24,134 nt of DNA from Betaproteobacteria bacterium RIFCSPLOWO2_02_FULL_68_150 (GCA_001771975.1 MERE01000184.1:1-24134); one strand, 5' to 3'. Shown: positions 13,241-21,843, counted from the stretch's first letter. Made by a program: numbers and translations. Notes: generated by a model not told the origin, from the letters alone.

Positions 13241-14452
13241 ATGACTTTCTTGAACTTTCTCGGATGCGTGGCGGCAACCGGCCTCGGTCTGCTTGCGGTA
13301 CCCGGCACCGTCTGGCCGGCGCCCTTCGTGCCGGCGAACGATGCCGTAGTGCTCGAGAAGCTGCCCTACCGCGCCGCCGACCCTGCACAGCGTGAATTGC
13401 GCAGCCTGCGGGCGGCATTGGCCGCGCATCCGGGCAACGCGGAGCGGGCGATTGCCCTGGCGCGCCGCTATTTCGACCTGGCGCAGGCCGAAGGCGACCC
13501 GCGCTATGTAGGCTATGCGGAGGCCGCGCTCCGACCGTTGCCCGAAAGCGACGCCGCGCCGCCCGAATTGCTCGTCGTGCGTGCCCAACTGGCCCAGTAC
13601 CGGCACCAGTTCGCGCGCGCGATGGCCCTGCTCGACAAGGCGCTCTCCGCACAACCGCAGGATCCCGAGGCCCTCGCGTGGAGCGCCGCGGTGCGCATGG
13701 TGCAAGCCGACTATGCCGGCGCGCACCGCGACTGCGAGCGACTCGCGCGCGTCGCCAGTGAGCTGCTCGGCACCGGCTGTCTTGCGCACGTCGCCGCCGC
13801 AACCGGCAAGCTGCGTTCTGCGTACGAGCGGCTGCTTGCGGCGAGCGCGCGCCATCCCGCGGCGCGCCTCACGCTGCGGCTATGGACCGCCACGCTGCTC
13901 GCGGACATGGCGCAGCGTCTGGGCGACGCCGGCGCGGCAGACGCACACTACCGGGCAGCGATCGCGCTCGGCGAAACGGACCAGTACCTGCTGGCGGCCT
14001 ATGCCGAGTTCCTCCTCGACGAGCAGCGCCCGGCCGAGGCGGCGGCACTGCTGCGCGATTGGGAGCGCTCCGACGTGCTGTTGTTGCTGCGAGCGCGCGC
14101 GCTGAGGGCGCTCGCCCGGCCCGAAGCGGCCGCTCTGGCCGGCAAGTTGCAGGCGCGCTATGCCGCCGATGCGCAGCGCGGCGAGCGCCTGCACGCGCAG
14201 GACGAGGCGCGGTTCCGCCTGGAGTTCCTTGCCGACGCCAAAGGCGCAGTGACGATCGCCGCGCAGAACTGGGGGGCCGGGCAACGCGAGGCGGCGGATG
14301 CGCGCATCCTGATGGAAGCCGCGCTCGCCGCCGGGGATGCGCGGCTCGCGCAGCCAGTGCTCGAATGGCTCGCGGCGAGCGGCTACGAGGATTTCCGTCT
14401 CGCACGCCTTGCGGCGCAACTGCGGTCGATGCCGCGCTCAACCGCCCGATGA
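13241..14452 (+). CDS. Exported or membrane-anchored TPR-repeat protein
   Basis: The 403-residue protein has a hydrophobic N-terminus (VAATGLGLLAVPG) and then helical TPR-like repeats. Examples are RAALAAHPGNAERAIALARR, LAQYRHQFARAMALLDKAL followed by AQPQDPEALAWSAAV, and DAHYRAAIALGETDQYLLAAY. It is a scaffold-type protein, probably facing the periplasm. The start is uncertain. ATG 13241 lacks a ribosome site. An in-frame ATG at 13193 would add RVSQIR, a more normal signal-peptide n-region, but its codons (ATA, CTA, TTG, TTT, TAT) look like promoter DNA rather than coding sequence. TAATCT at 13225-13230 could be a -10 giving a nearly leaderless mRNA. Its TGA overlaps the next ATG (ATGA), so it is translationally coupled to the HupE-like gene and likely works with it. 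Confidence 0.8.
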   Translation: MTFLNFLGCVAATGLGLLAVPGTVWPAPFVPANDAVVLEKLPYRAADPAQRELRSLRAALAAHPGNAERAIALARRYFDLAQAEGDPRYVGYAEAALRPLPESDAAPPELLVVRAQLAQYRHQFARAMALLDKALSAQPQDPEALAWSAAVRMVQADYAGAHRDCERLARVASELLGTGCLAHVAAATGKLRSAYERLLAASARHPAARLTLRLWTATLLADMAQRLGDAGAADAHYRAAIALGETDQYLLAAYAEFLLDEQRPAEAAALLRDWERSDVLLLLRARALRALARPEAAALAGKLQARYAADAQRGERLHAQDEARFRLEFLADAKGAVTIAAQNWGAGQREAADARILMEAALAAGDARLAQPVLEWLAASGYEDFRLARLAAQLRSMPRSTAR

Positions 14453-15573
14453 AGTGGGTCGGCGCCGCGTTGCTCGCGCTCGCTTCGCTCGGCGCGCTGG
14501 CGCACAAGCCGAGCGACAGCTACCTGTCGCTGGAAATCGAGGGCGCCCGGCTGCGCGGCCGCTGGGACATCGCGCTGCGCGACCTGGAGTACGCAATCGG
14601 TCTCGACGAGAATGGCGACAGCGCGATCACCTGGGGAGAGCTCCGGCGACGCCATGGCGAGCTCGCCGCCTACGCGCTCGCGCGTCTCGAAGTGAGCGCC
14701 AACGGCCGCCCCTGCGCGCTCTCCCCGGCCGGCCACCAGGTCGACCGGCACAGCGACGGCACCTACGCGGTGCTGCTGTTTCGGGGCGAGTGCGGCGCCG
14801 GCGAAATCCACGCCGTAGGCGTCGGCTACCGGCTGTTTTTCGATCTCGATCCGACGCACCGCGGCCTGCTCAACCTCAGCCGCGCAAGCCATACGCGCGC
14901 GGCGGCATTCTCGCCCGAGCATTCGAAACAGGAATTCACTCTCGCCGAGGAAGGCTGGCTCACGCCGCTCTACGCGTATGCGCGCGAAGGCGTGTGGCAC
15001 ATCTGGATCGGGATCGACCACGTCCTGTTTCTGATTTCGCTCTTGCTGCCCGCCGTGCTCGTATTCGGCGGCAGAGCTTGGCAGGCTGCGCCACGCTTCG
15101 CACCGGTGTTCCGGGACGTATTCAAGGTCGTGACGGCTTTCACCGTGGCGCACTCGATCACCCTGTCGCTCGCGGCGCTGGCGGTGATCGAATTGCCGTC
15201 GCGTCTGGTCGAGTCGGCGATCGCGTTCTCGGTGGTGCTCGCTGCGCTCAACAACCTGTGGACCGTGGTGTGGCGTGGCCGGTGGCTCGTGGCGTTCGCC
15301 TTCGGGCTCATCCACGGCTTCGGTTTTGCCAGCGTGCTTGCCGACCTCGGCCTGCCGAGGCACGCGCTGCTTCCGGCGCTGGTGGGCTTCAATCTGGGCG
15401 TCGAAGCCGGGCAGCTCGTGATCGTGGCCGTCTTTCTGCCGCTCGCGTACGGCTTGCGGTACGGCTGGTTCTACCGCCGCCTGGTATTCGCGGGCGGCTC
15501 GGCGGCGATCGCTCTGGTCGCGGCGCTGTGGCTCGCTGAACGTCTATTCGACATCAAAGTCCTCCCCGTCTGA
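14449..15573 (+). CDS. HupE/UreJ-type membrane protein with exported N-terminal domain and EF-hand-like loop
   Basis: The 374-residue protein has a signal peptide (MKWVGAALLALASLGALA), a soluble exported domain to about residue 175, and then about six or seven membrane helices. The loop at residues 53-64 (DENGDSAITWGE) matches the EF-hand calcium pattern at positions 1, 3, 5, 8, 9 and 12. The membrane part holds HIWIGIDH (His184, Asp190, His191), FTVAHSIT (His235), IHGFGFA (His289) and FNLGVEAGQ (Glu319), typical of the HupE/UreJ_2 family. HupE and UreJ proper are linked to nickel supply, but no hydrogenase or urease gene is seen here, so the substrate is unknown. The ATG overlaps the TPR gene stop. 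Confidence 0.85.
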   Translation: MKWVGAALLALASLGALAHKPSDSYLSLEIEGARLRGRWDIALRDLEYAIGLDENGDSAITWGELRRRHGELAAYALARLEVSANGRPCALSPAGHQVDRHSDGTYAVLLFRGECGAGEIHAVGVGYRLFFDLDPTHRGLLNLSRASHTRAAAFSPEHSKQEFTLAEEGWLTPLYAYAREGVWHIWIGIDHVLFLISLLLPAVLVFGGRAWQAAPRFAPVFRDVFKVVTAFTVAHSITLSLAALAVIELPSRLVESAIAFSVVLAALNNLWTVVWRGRWLVAFAFGLIHGFGFASVLADLGLPRHALLPALVGFNLGVEAGQLVIVAVFLPLAYGLRYGWFYRRLVFAGGSAAIALVAALWLAERLFDIKVLPV

Positions 15574-15641
15574 GGCCGCAGCGCAGCGCGAAGTCCGATA
15601 AAATCACGTTTCCCCCTCTACAGGAATTCCCGGGAGTTCGC

Positions 15642-16898
15642 ATGGCGTACAAGCACATCAAAGTCCCCGCGAGCGGGGAAAAGATCAAGGTCAACCCGGA
15701 TTTTTCTCTCGCCGTGCCTGACCGGCCGATCATCCCGTACATCGAAGGCGACGGCACCGGGGTCGACATCACGCCGGTGATGCTCAAGGTCGTGGACGCG
15801 GCGGTGGCGAAGGCCTACGGCGGCAAGCGCCGCATCGTCTGGATGGAAATGTACGCCGGCGAGAAATCCTGCAAGGTCTACGGCGAGAACGTCTGGCTCC
15901 CCGAGGAGACGCTCGAGGCATCGAAGGAATACGTGGTCTCGATCAAGGGCCCGCTCACGACGCCGGTCGGCGGCGGCATCCGCTCGATCAACGTCGCGCT
16001 GCGCCAGGAACTCGATCTGTACGTGTGCCTGCGCCCGATCCGCTATTTCAAGGGCGTGCCCAGCCCGCTCAAGGAGCCGGAAAAGACCGCCATGGTGATC
16101 TTCCGCGAGAACGCGGAGGACATCTACGCCGGCATCGAGTGGGCGGCGAAGACACCCGACGCGAAGAAGGTGATCGACTTTCTCATCAAGGAGATGAAGG
16201 TCAGGAAGATCCGCTTCCCGGAGAGCTCGGCGATCGGCATCAAACCGGTCTCGATCGAGGGCTCGGAGCGGCTCATCCGCAAGGCGTTCCAATACGCGAT
16301 CGACAACAACCGCAAATCGGTCACCCTGGTGCACAAGGGCAACATCCAGAAGTTCACCGAGGGCGGCTTCCGCGACTGGGGCTACGCGCTGGCGCAGCGC
16401 GAATTCGGCGCCAAGCCGATCGACGGCGGGCCGTGGTGCAGCTACAGGAACCCGAAGACCGGCCAGGACATCGTGGTGAAGGACGTCATCACCGACGCTT
16501 TCCTGCAGCAGATCCTGCTGCGGCCGGCCGAGTACGACGTCATCGCCACGCTCAACCTGAACGGCGACTACATCTCGGACGCGCTCGCGGCACAGGTCGG
16601 CGGCATCGGCATCGCGCCGGGCGCCAACCTGAGCGACACGGTCGCGATGTTCGAGGCGACGCACGGCACGGCGCCGAAATACGCCGGCAAGGACTACGTC
16701 AATCCGGGCTCGGAGATCCTGTCAGCCGAGATGATGCTGCGCCACATGGGCTGGTTCGAGGCTGCGGACGCGATCCTGCGGTCGATGGAGCGCGCGATCG
16801 CCGACCAAGTGGTGACTTACGATTTCGCCCGCCTGATGCAGGGCGCGAAGCAGGTGTCGTGCTCCGGCTTCGGCCAGGCGATGATCGAGCGCATGTAG
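15642..16898 (+). CDS. icd: NADP-dependent isocitrate dehydrogenase
   Basis: Icd oxidatively decarboxylates isocitrate to 2-oxoglutarate in the TCA cycle. The 418-residue protein matches the E. coli type (416). Visible motifs are IPYIEGDGTGVDI, GPLTTPVGGGIRSINVALRQ (substrate loop; Ser115 corresponds to the phosphorylated Ser113 of E. coli) and NLNGDYISDALAAQVGGIG. The NADP site is seen in ATHGTAPKYAGKDYVNPGS and the Tyr of TYDFARLM. GGGAG about 6 nt upstream supports the ATG. A TAAAAT at 15599-15604 may be its -10, but no -35 is clear. It ends before a bidirectional terminator shared with the convergent cold-shock gene. Confidence 0.97.
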   Translation: MAYKHIKVPASGEKIKVNPDFSLAVPDRPIIPYIEGDGTGVDITPVMLKVVDAAVAKAYGGKRRIVWMEMYAGEKSCKVYGENVWLPEETLEASKEYVVSIKGPLTTPVGGGIRSINVALRQELDLYVCLRPIRYFKGVPSPLKEPEKTAMVIFRENAEDIYAGIEWAAKTPDAKKVIDFLIKEMKVRKIRFPESSAIGIKPVSIEGSERLIRKAFQYAIDNNRKSVTLVHKGNIQKFTEGGFRDWGYALAQREFGAKPIDGGPWCSYRNPKTGQDIVVKDVITDAFLQQILLRPAEYDVIATLNLNGDYISDALAAQVGGIGIAPGANLSDTVAMFEATHGTAPKYAGKDYVNPGSEILSAEMMLRHMGWFEAADAILRSMERAIADQVVTYDFARLMQGAKQVSCSGFGQAMIERM

Positions 16899-16927
16899 CG
16901 CCGAACGGCGCCGCGGCAAGAAACAAG

Positions 16928-16952
16928 AAGGGCCGCTGGCGCGGCCCTTTTC
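16928..16952. terminator. Bidirectional intrinsic terminator between icd and the cold-shock gene
   Basis: AAGGGCCGC (16928-16936) and GCGGCCCTT (16941-16949) form a 9-bp stem with a TGGC loop. A T-run follows on the plus strand (16948-16951), and the A-rich left flank gives interrupted T residues on the minus strand. It can end transcription of both convergent genes, more strongly icd. Confidence 0.82.
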
Positions 16953-16972
16953 AATGCTGCGGTCGCGGGGAC

Positions 16973-17176
16973 TCAGACCTTCTGGATATTCGAAGCCTGC
17001 TTGCCCTTGGGACCCTGCACGACGTCGAAGCTGACCTTCTGGCCTTCCTTGAGGGACTTGAAGCCCTGCATGTTGATGGCAGAAAAGTGTGCGAACAGAT
17101 CCTCGCTGCCGTCGTCCGGCGTGATGAACCCGTAGCCTTTCGCGTCGTTGAACCACTTCACTGTGCCGGTAGCCAT
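16973..17176 (-). CDS. Cold-shock domain protein (CspA family)
   Basis: This is a 67-residue single cold-shock domain, an OB-fold RNA/ssDNA-binding chaperone. It contains the RNP1 motif KGYGFI and the RNP2 motif DLFAHF, plus the N-terminal GTVKWFNDAKG and the C-terminal GPKGKQASNI typical of the family. AGAAGGAAGC lies a few bases before the ATG as ribosome site. The upstream region contains a hairpin (17204-17220), as expected for the structured leaders of csp mRNAs, though no specific cold-box was recognised. Which csp paralogue it is cannot be told, so no symbol is given. Confidence 0.96.
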   Translation of the reverse strand: MATGTVKWFNDAKGYGFITPDDGSEDLFAHFSAINMQGFKSLKEGQKVSFDVVQGPKGKQASNIQKV

Positions 17177-17486
17177 CGCTGCTTCCTTCTGTTGGTGGAA
17201 ACTCCGGGCGAGCAGCCCGGGCCATGCTTGAAACTCACGACCCCGTCGCCCCTTCGCGTGGCGTTACAGACAGCCTGAATCCAAACACACGGCGGCTTTT
17301 ACGCGCCTTCCGCGATGCCGTCAAGCCCCCGCGCCCGGTCCTCCGCGCGACGCGCCGTGCATTGGTCGATTCACTTCGCATTGCACTGCGCGCAGGCATT
17401 GGCTACGATAACCGGGACTCGGGACGGCAACTGCCGAGCCGGTCATTCACTGCAGACGGAGTGCAGCATCGGGCGCAGACGACAGC
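17177..17486. other. 310-bp divergent intergenic region between the cold-shock gene and clpS
   Basis: This stretch has no supported gene. It holds the cold-shock leader on the minus strand, including the inverted repeat CCGGGC (17204-17209) / GCCCGG (17215-17220) with a 5-nt loop, and the clpS promoter at 17381-17409. I could not place a convincing minus-strand promoter for the cold-shock gene. Confidence 0.7.
17381..17409 (+). promoter_or_regulatory. Promoter of clpS-clpA
   Basis: TTGCAC (17381-17386) and TACGAT (17404-17409) are separated by 17 bp. Both hexamers are close to sigma-70 consensus. The predicted leader is about 70 nt before the clpS ATG. Confidence 0.7.
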
Positions 17487-17795
17487 ATGTCCACGCAGCA
17501 CAAGGACGGCACGGTACTCGAGGTTCGCAAGGCGAAGCTCAAGCCGCCGCCGATGTTCAAGGTCATGCTGCTGAACGACGATTACACGCCCATGGAGTTC
17601 GTGGTGGCGGTGTTGCAGAAGTTCTTCGCGATGACGCGGGAACGCGCCACCCAGGTGATGTTGAAGGTGCATCGCGAGGGCGTCGGCGTCTGCGGCGTTT
17701 ATCCGAAAGATGTCGCCGCCACCAGGGTGCAGCAGGTGGCGGCTTATGCGCGCAGGCACCAGCACCCGCTGCAGTGCGTGATGGAGGAATCGTAG
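17487..17795 (+). CDS. clpS: ClpS, N-end-rule adaptor of ClpAP protease
   Basis: ClpS binds proteins with N-end-rule destabilising residues and hands them to ClpA. The 102-residue product shows the core PPMFKVMLLNDDYTPMEFVV, whose Asn-Asp-Asp and Thr-Pro-Met residues line the N-degron pocket. GVCGVYPKDVA and AYARRHQHPLQCVMEES form the ClpA-facing end. The flexible N-terminal tail (about 20 residues) needed for delivery is present. It ends one base before the clpA ATG, and the clpA ribosome site lies in its last codons, so the two are coexpressed. Confidence 0.97.
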   Translation: MSTQHKDGTVLEVRKAKLKPPPMFKVMLLNDDYTPMEFVVAVLQKFFAMTRERATQVMLKVHREGVGVCGVYPKDVAATRVQQVAAYARRHQHPLQCVMEES

Positions 17796-17796
17796 G

Positions 17797-20091
17797 ATGA
17801 TCGCCCAGGAGCTCGAAGTCAGCCTGCACATGGCGTTCGTGGAAGCGCGCCAGAAGCGCCACGAATTCATCACGGTGGAGCACCTGCTGCTGGCGCTGCT
17901 GGACAACCCGACCGCGGCGGAAGTGCTGCGCGCCTGCGGCGCCAACATCGACGAGCTGCGCAAGCAGCTGACGCAGCACATCGGCGAACAGACGCCGCGC
18001 ATCGCGCCGGACCGCGAGGTCGACACCCAGCCCACGCTCGGCTTCCAGCGCGTGATCCAGCGCGCCATCCTGCACGTGCAGTCCTCCGGCAAGAAAGAGG
18101 TCACGGGAGCCAACGTGCTGGTGGCGATTTTCGGCGAGAAGGACTCGCACGCCGTGTATTTCCTGCAGCAACAGGGGATCACGCGCCTCGACGTGGTCAA
18201 TTTCATTTCGCACGGCATCGCCAAGGCGCCGCAGCCGCACCATGGCAAGAGCGGCGAGGACAGCGACCAGGAAGCCGAGGCGCAGCCCGCCAACAGCCCG
18301 CTGGACAACTTCACCCAGAACCTGAACGCGCTCGCCGTCGCGGGCAAGATCGACCCCCTCATCGGCCGCGACCGCGAGCTGCAACGCGTCATCCAGACGT
18401 TGTGCCGGCGGCGCAAGAACAATCCGCTGCTGGTGGGCGAGGCCGGGGTCGGCAAGACGGCGATCGCCGAAGGGCTGGCGCGGCACATCGTCGAGGGTCA
18501 GGTGCCCGAGCTGCTCGCCAAGTCGATCGTCTACGCGCTCGACATGGGCGCGCTGCTCGCCGGCACCAAGTACCGCGGCGATTTCGAGCAGCGGCTGAAG
18601 GCGGTGCTGAAGCAGCTGGTGGACAACCCGAACGCGATCCTGTTCATCGACGAAATACACACGGTAATCGGCGCCGGGGCTGCCTCGGGCGGCACGCTCG
18701 ATGCGTCGAACCTGCTCAAGCCGGCGCTCTCGACGGGGGCGCTGAAATGCATCGGCGCAACCACCTACCAGGAGTATCGCGGCGTGTTCGAGAAGGACCA
18801 CGCGCTGTCGCGGCGCTTCCAGAAGATCGACGTCGTCGAGCCGTCGGTGGAAGAAACGGTCGAGATCCTCAAGGGCCTCAAGAGCCGCTTCGAGGCGCAC
18901 CACAGCGTCAAGTACACTGCCGGCGCGCTCAGCACCGCGGCGGAGCTGTCGGCCAAGTACATCAACGACCGCCACCTGCCGGACAAGGCGATCGACGTGA
19001 TCGACGAGGCGGGCGCGGCACAGCGTATCGCGCCCAGGGGCAAGCAGAAGCGCGTCATCGGCAAGTCCGAGATCGAGGAGATCATCGCCAAGATCGCGCG
19101 CATCCCGCCGCGCAGCGTCTCGACCGACGACCGCAGCGCGCTCGCCAATCTGGAGCGCGACCTGAAGTCGGTGGTGTTCGGCCAGGATCAGGCGATCGGG
19201 GCGCTCGCCGCCGCGATCAAGATGGCGCGCTCGGGCCTGGGCAATCCGCAAAAGCCGATCGGATCGTTTCTCTTCAGCGGCCCCACCGGCGTCGGCAAGA
19301 CCGAAGTCGCGCGCCAGCTCGCCTACTGCCTGGGCATCGAGCTGATCCGCTTCGACATGTCGGAATACATGGAACGCCACGCCGTGAGCCGGCTGATCGG
19401 CGCGCCGCCGGGCTACGTCGGCTTCGAGCAGGGCGGCCTGCTGACCGAGGCGATCACCAAGAAGCCCTACGCGGTGCTGCTGCTCGACGAGATCGAGAAG
19501 GCGCATCCGGACATCTACAGCATCCTGCTGCAGGTGATGGACCACGGCACGCTCACCGACAATAACGGCCGCAAGGCGGATTTCCGCAACGTGCTCATCG
19601 TGATGACCACCAACGCGGGGGCCGAATCGCTGGCGCGCAACACCATGGGCTTCACCTCCGCCAAGCAGGCCGGCGACGAGCTCGAAGCGATCAAGCGCAT
19701 GTTCACGCCGGAGTTCCGCAACCGCCTCGACGCCAGCATCTCGTTCCGGGCGCTCGACCACGACATCATTCTGCGCGTGGTCGACAAGTTCCTCATGCAG
19801 CTGGAAGAGCAGCTCGCCGAGAAGAAAGTCGAGGCGCACTTCACGCAGACGCTCAAGGAGCACCTGGCGAAGAAAGGCTTCGATCCGCTGATGGGCGCGC
19901 GTCCCATGGCGCGCCTCATCCAGGACACGGTGCGGCGCGCACTCGCCGACGAATTGCTGTTCGGCAAGCTGCAGCACGGGGGCAAGGTCACCATCGACGT
20001 GCAAGCCGTCGCGGGTGCCGAGCCGGATGTCGTGCTGCGCTTCGAGGAGCAGGCCGCGCCGGCGGCACCGCGAGCGGCTCCCGTCACCTGA
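17797..20091 (+). CDS. clpA: ClpA, AAA+ unfoldase of ClpAP protease
   Basis: ClpA unfolds substrates and feeds them to ClpP. The 764 residues include an N-domain (1 to about 145, FITVEHLLLALL) that binds ClpS. D1 has Walker A GEAGVGKT (214-221) and Walker B FIDE (283-286). D2 has Walker A GPTGVGKT (495-502) and Walker B LLDEIE with Asp564-Glu565. The ClpP-binding loop reads MGF at 617-619, where E. coli has IGL; ClpX and ClpC use IGF and LGF, so this is a normal variant. No ClpB-type middle domain is present. clpP is not in the window. Confidence 0.97.
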   Translation: MIAQELEVSLHMAFVEARQKRHEFITVEHLLLALLDNPTAAEVLRACGANIDELRKQLTQHIGEQTPRIAPDREVDTQPTLGFQRVIQRAILHVQSSGKKEVTGANVLVAIFGEKDSHAVYFLQQQGITRLDVVNFISHGIAKAPQPHHGKSGEDSDQEAEAQPANSPLDNFTQNLNALAVAGKIDPLIGRDRELQRVIQTLCRRRKNNPLLVGEAGVGKTAIAEGLARHIVEGQVPELLAKSIVYALDMGALLAGTKYRGDFEQRLKAVLKQLVDNPNAILFIDEIHTVIGAGAASGGTLDASNLLKPALSTGALKCIGATTYQEYRGVFEKDHALSRRFQKIDVVEPSVEETVEILKGLKSRFEAHHSVKYTAGALSTAAELSAKYINDRHLPDKAIDVIDEAGAAQRIAPRGKQKRVIGKSEIEEIIAKIARIPPRSVSTDDRSALANLERDLKSVVFGQDQAIGALAAAIKMARSGLGNPQKPIGSFLFSGPTGVGKTEVARQLAYCLGIELIRFDMSEYMERHAVSRLIGAPPGYVGFEQGGLLTEAITKKPYAVLLLDEIEKAHPDIYSILLQVMDHGTLTDNNGRKADFRNVLIVMTTNAGAESLARNTMGFTSAKQAGDELEAIKRMFTPEFRNRLDASISFRALDHDIILRVVDKFLMQLEEQLAEKKVEAHFTQTLKEHLAKKGFDPLMGARPMARLIQDTVRRALADELLFGKLQHGGKVTIDVQAVAGAEPDVVLRFEEQAAPAAPRAAPVT

Positions 20092-20100
20092 GCGCGGGCA

Positions 20101-20135
20101 AGGCGCGGCGGCGCCGATCCTGCATTGCCGCGCCT
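20101..20135 (+). other. Inverted repeat downstream of clpA
   Basis: AGGCGCGGC (20101-20109) and GCCGCGCCT (20127-20135) form a perfect 9-bp stem with a 17-nt loop, 9 nt after the clpA stop. There is no T-run, so it is not a standard intrinsic terminator; it may protect the mRNA 3' end. Confidence 0.45.
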
Positions 20136-20149
20136 GTCGATGCCGCGGC

Positions 20150-20179
20150 TTGACAGCACTCCGCGCCGCAGCGGAAACT
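20150..20179 (+). promoter_or_regulatory. Putative promoter of the fcc operon
   Basis: A perfect TTGACA (20150-20155) is followed after 18 bp by GAAACT (20174-20179), a weak -10. A perfect -35 with a poor -10 suggests an activator-dependent or modest promoter. GGAGAGGAG precedes the first ATG. Confidence 0.45.
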
Positions 20180-20211
20180 CACCGCAATTCACCGAGGAGA
20201 GGAGAACTCAC

Positions 20212-20511
20212 ATGCGAATTGCTATCATTTGCGCGGCCGCGCTTGCGTTGACGCCGGCCGTCGCCTGGACGCAAGACCAGAGTGCCGGACGCGACCTCGC
20301 TGCTTCCTGCGCCATGTGCCACGGCACCAATGGCCGTGGGGCCGTGGGTTATGAGCCGCTCGCCGGCATGGCGCAGCAGGATCTGGTGCGCAAGGTCACC
20401 GAGTTCCGCTCGGGCGCCAAACCGGCGACCGTCATGCACCAGATAGCCAAGGGCTACACCGACCAGCAGATTCGGCTGATCGCCGATTACTTCGCGACGC
20501 AAAAACGGTAG
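20212..20511 (+). CDS. fccA: Monohaem class I cytochrome c, electron-accepting subunit of sulfide dehydrogenase
   Basis: The 99-residue protein has a signal peptide (MRIAIICAAALALTPAVAWT) and a single haem motif CAMCH (residues 33-37). Met75 in TVMHQIAKGY is the likely axial ligand. The C-terminal helix YTDQQIRLIADYFATQ is typical of small periplasmic c-type cytochromes. It lies 9 bp before the flavoprotein gene fccB, so it should accept electrons from that subunit during sulfide oxidation and pass them to the respiratory chain. It resembles the small monohaem type rather than the larger dihaem FccA of Allochromatium. It could equally be annotated as a general class I cytochrome; the pairing decides the call. 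Confidence 0.85.
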   Translation: MRIAIICAAALALTPAVAWTQDQSAGRDLAASCAMCHGTNGRGAVGYEPLAGMAQQDLVRKVTEFRSGAKPATVMHQIAKGYTDQQIRLIADYFATQKR

Positions 20512-20520
20512 AGGGCGGCC

Positions 20521-21792
20521 ATGAACAGAACATTCGATCGACGTGATTTCCTCAAGCTCGGCGGCGCCGCGGCGGCACTTGCCGCTGCCGGATGCGCAAC
20601 CACGACGCAGTCCAAAGGGCGCGTCGTGGTGGTGGGCGGCGGCTTCGGTGGCGCCACCGCAGCGAAGTACATCCGCCTGTGGGATCCGGCCATCGACGTC
20701 GTGATGGTCGAGCGCGCGAACATCTTCACCTCGTGTCCGCTCTCCAACCTCGTGCTCGGCGGCTCCAAGACCATGGAGGACATCCGCCACAACTACGACG
20801 GCTTGCGCAAGTACGGCGTGCAGATCGTGTTCGACGAGGCGCTCGCGCTCGACACCGCCAAGCGCACCGTCAAACTCGAGCGCGGCGGCGACCTGACCTA
20901 CGATCGCCTGATCGTCGCACCCGGCATCGATTTCATGTTCGACCAGATCGCCGGCTATGACGCGGCGATGAAGAGTGGCCGCGTGCTGCACGGCTGGAAA
21001 GCCGGAGCACAGACCATCGGGCTCAGAAAGCAGCTGCAACAGATGAAGGATGGCGGCGTGTACGTGCTGTCGGTGCCGCTTGCGCCCTACCGCTGCCCGC
21101 CGGGGCCCTATGAGCGCGCGTGCCAGGTCGCGAGCTACTTCAAGATGGCGAAGCCCCGCTCCAAGGTGCTGATCCTCGACGCCAACCCGGACGTCACCTC
21201 CAAGGGTCCGCTGTTCAAGAAGGCGTGGGCGGAGCTCTACAAGGGGATGATCGAATTCCGCGGCAACGCCAAGGCGATCGGCGTCGATCCCAAGACCAAC
21301 ACCGTGAAACTCGAGGTGGAAGACGTCAAGGGCGACGTGCTGAACGTCGTGCCGCCGCAGCGCGCCGGCGATCTCGCGGTCAAGGCCGGCCTGATCACTG
21401 CCAACAACCGCTGGTGCGGCGTCGACTGGCGCAGCATGGAGTCGACCGCCGTCAAGGGCGTGCACGTGCTTGGCGATGCCACGCTTTCGGCACCGCTCAT
21501 GCCGAAGTCAGCGAGCATGGCCAATCAGCATGCGAAGATCTGCGCTTCCGCGGTGGTCGCGATGCTCAACGGCCGCTCGCCCAATCCGGAGCCGAAGATC
21601 GCGAACACCTGCTACAGCTACGTTTCCGACAAGGAGGCGATCCACGTCGCCTCGGTGCACACCTGGAACGACAAGGACAAGACGCTCACCACGGTGCCGG
21701 GCGCCGGTGGCGTATCGTCGGCCCGCAACGCGCTGGAAGGTGCTTACGCCTGGGCCTGGGCGATGAACATCTGGCAGGACGCCCTCGGCTAG
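20521..21792 (+). CDS. fccB: Flavocytochrome c sulfide dehydrogenase, FAD subunit
   Basis: FccB oxidises sulfide to sulfur in the periplasm and reduces the adjacent cytochrome. The 423-residue protein has a Tat signal (RRDFLKLGG) and the FAD motif VVVVGGGFGGATAAKYI. Cys72 in FTSCPLSN matches the position of the covalent FAD cysteine. Cys192 in APYRCPPGPYE and Cys364 in ANTCYSYV match the active-site disulfide pair. GVHVLGDATL is the second FAD contact. The sequence AAAGC at the end of the signal could also be read as a weak lipobox. GAGGG precedes the ATG. No sox genes are visible in the window. Confidence 0.93.
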   Translation: MNRTFDRRDFLKLGGAAAALAAAGCATTTQSKGRVVVVGGGFGGATAAKYIRLWDPAIDVVMVERANIFTSCPLSNLVLGGSKTMEDIRHNYDGLRKYGVQIVFDEALALDTAKRTVKLERGGDLTYDRLIVAPGIDFMFDQIAGYDAAMKSGRVLHGWKAGAQTIGLRKQLQQMKDGGVYVLSVPLAPYRCPPGPYERACQVASYFKMAKPRSKVLILDANPDVTSKGPLFKKAWAELYKGMIEFRGNAKAIGVDPKTNTVKLEVEDVKGDVLNVVPPQRAGDLAVKAGLITANNRWCGVDWRSMESTAVKGVHVLGDATLSAPLMPKSASMANQHAKICASAVVAMLNGRSPNPEPKIANTCYSYVSDKEAIHVASVHTWNDKDKTLTTVPGAGGVSSARNALEGAYAWAWAMNIWQDALG

Positions 21793-21804
21793 CCTGGATC
21801 GCCC

Positions 21805-21843
21805 GCACGGGGCATTGCGACAGCGGCGCTCAGCGCCCCGTGC
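21805..21843. other. Inverted repeat between convergent fccB and dut
   Basis: GCACGGGGC (21805-21813) and GCCCCGTGC (21835-21843) are perfect 9-bp arms around a 21-nt loop that itself can fold (GGCGCT / AGCGCC). It overlaps the last codons of dut. There is no T-run, so a terminator role is uncertain. Confidence 0.4.

Noticed and set aside
17224..17480. Plus-strand frame in the csp-clpS gap
   Set aside because: It is Arg-rich, has no recognisable domain or ribosome site, runs across the clpS promoter and continues out of frame into clpS.
17563..20004. Long minus-strand frame opposite clpA
   Set aside because: Its translation mirrors the clpA codons in antisense and shows no motif. ClpA on the plus strand is unambiguous.
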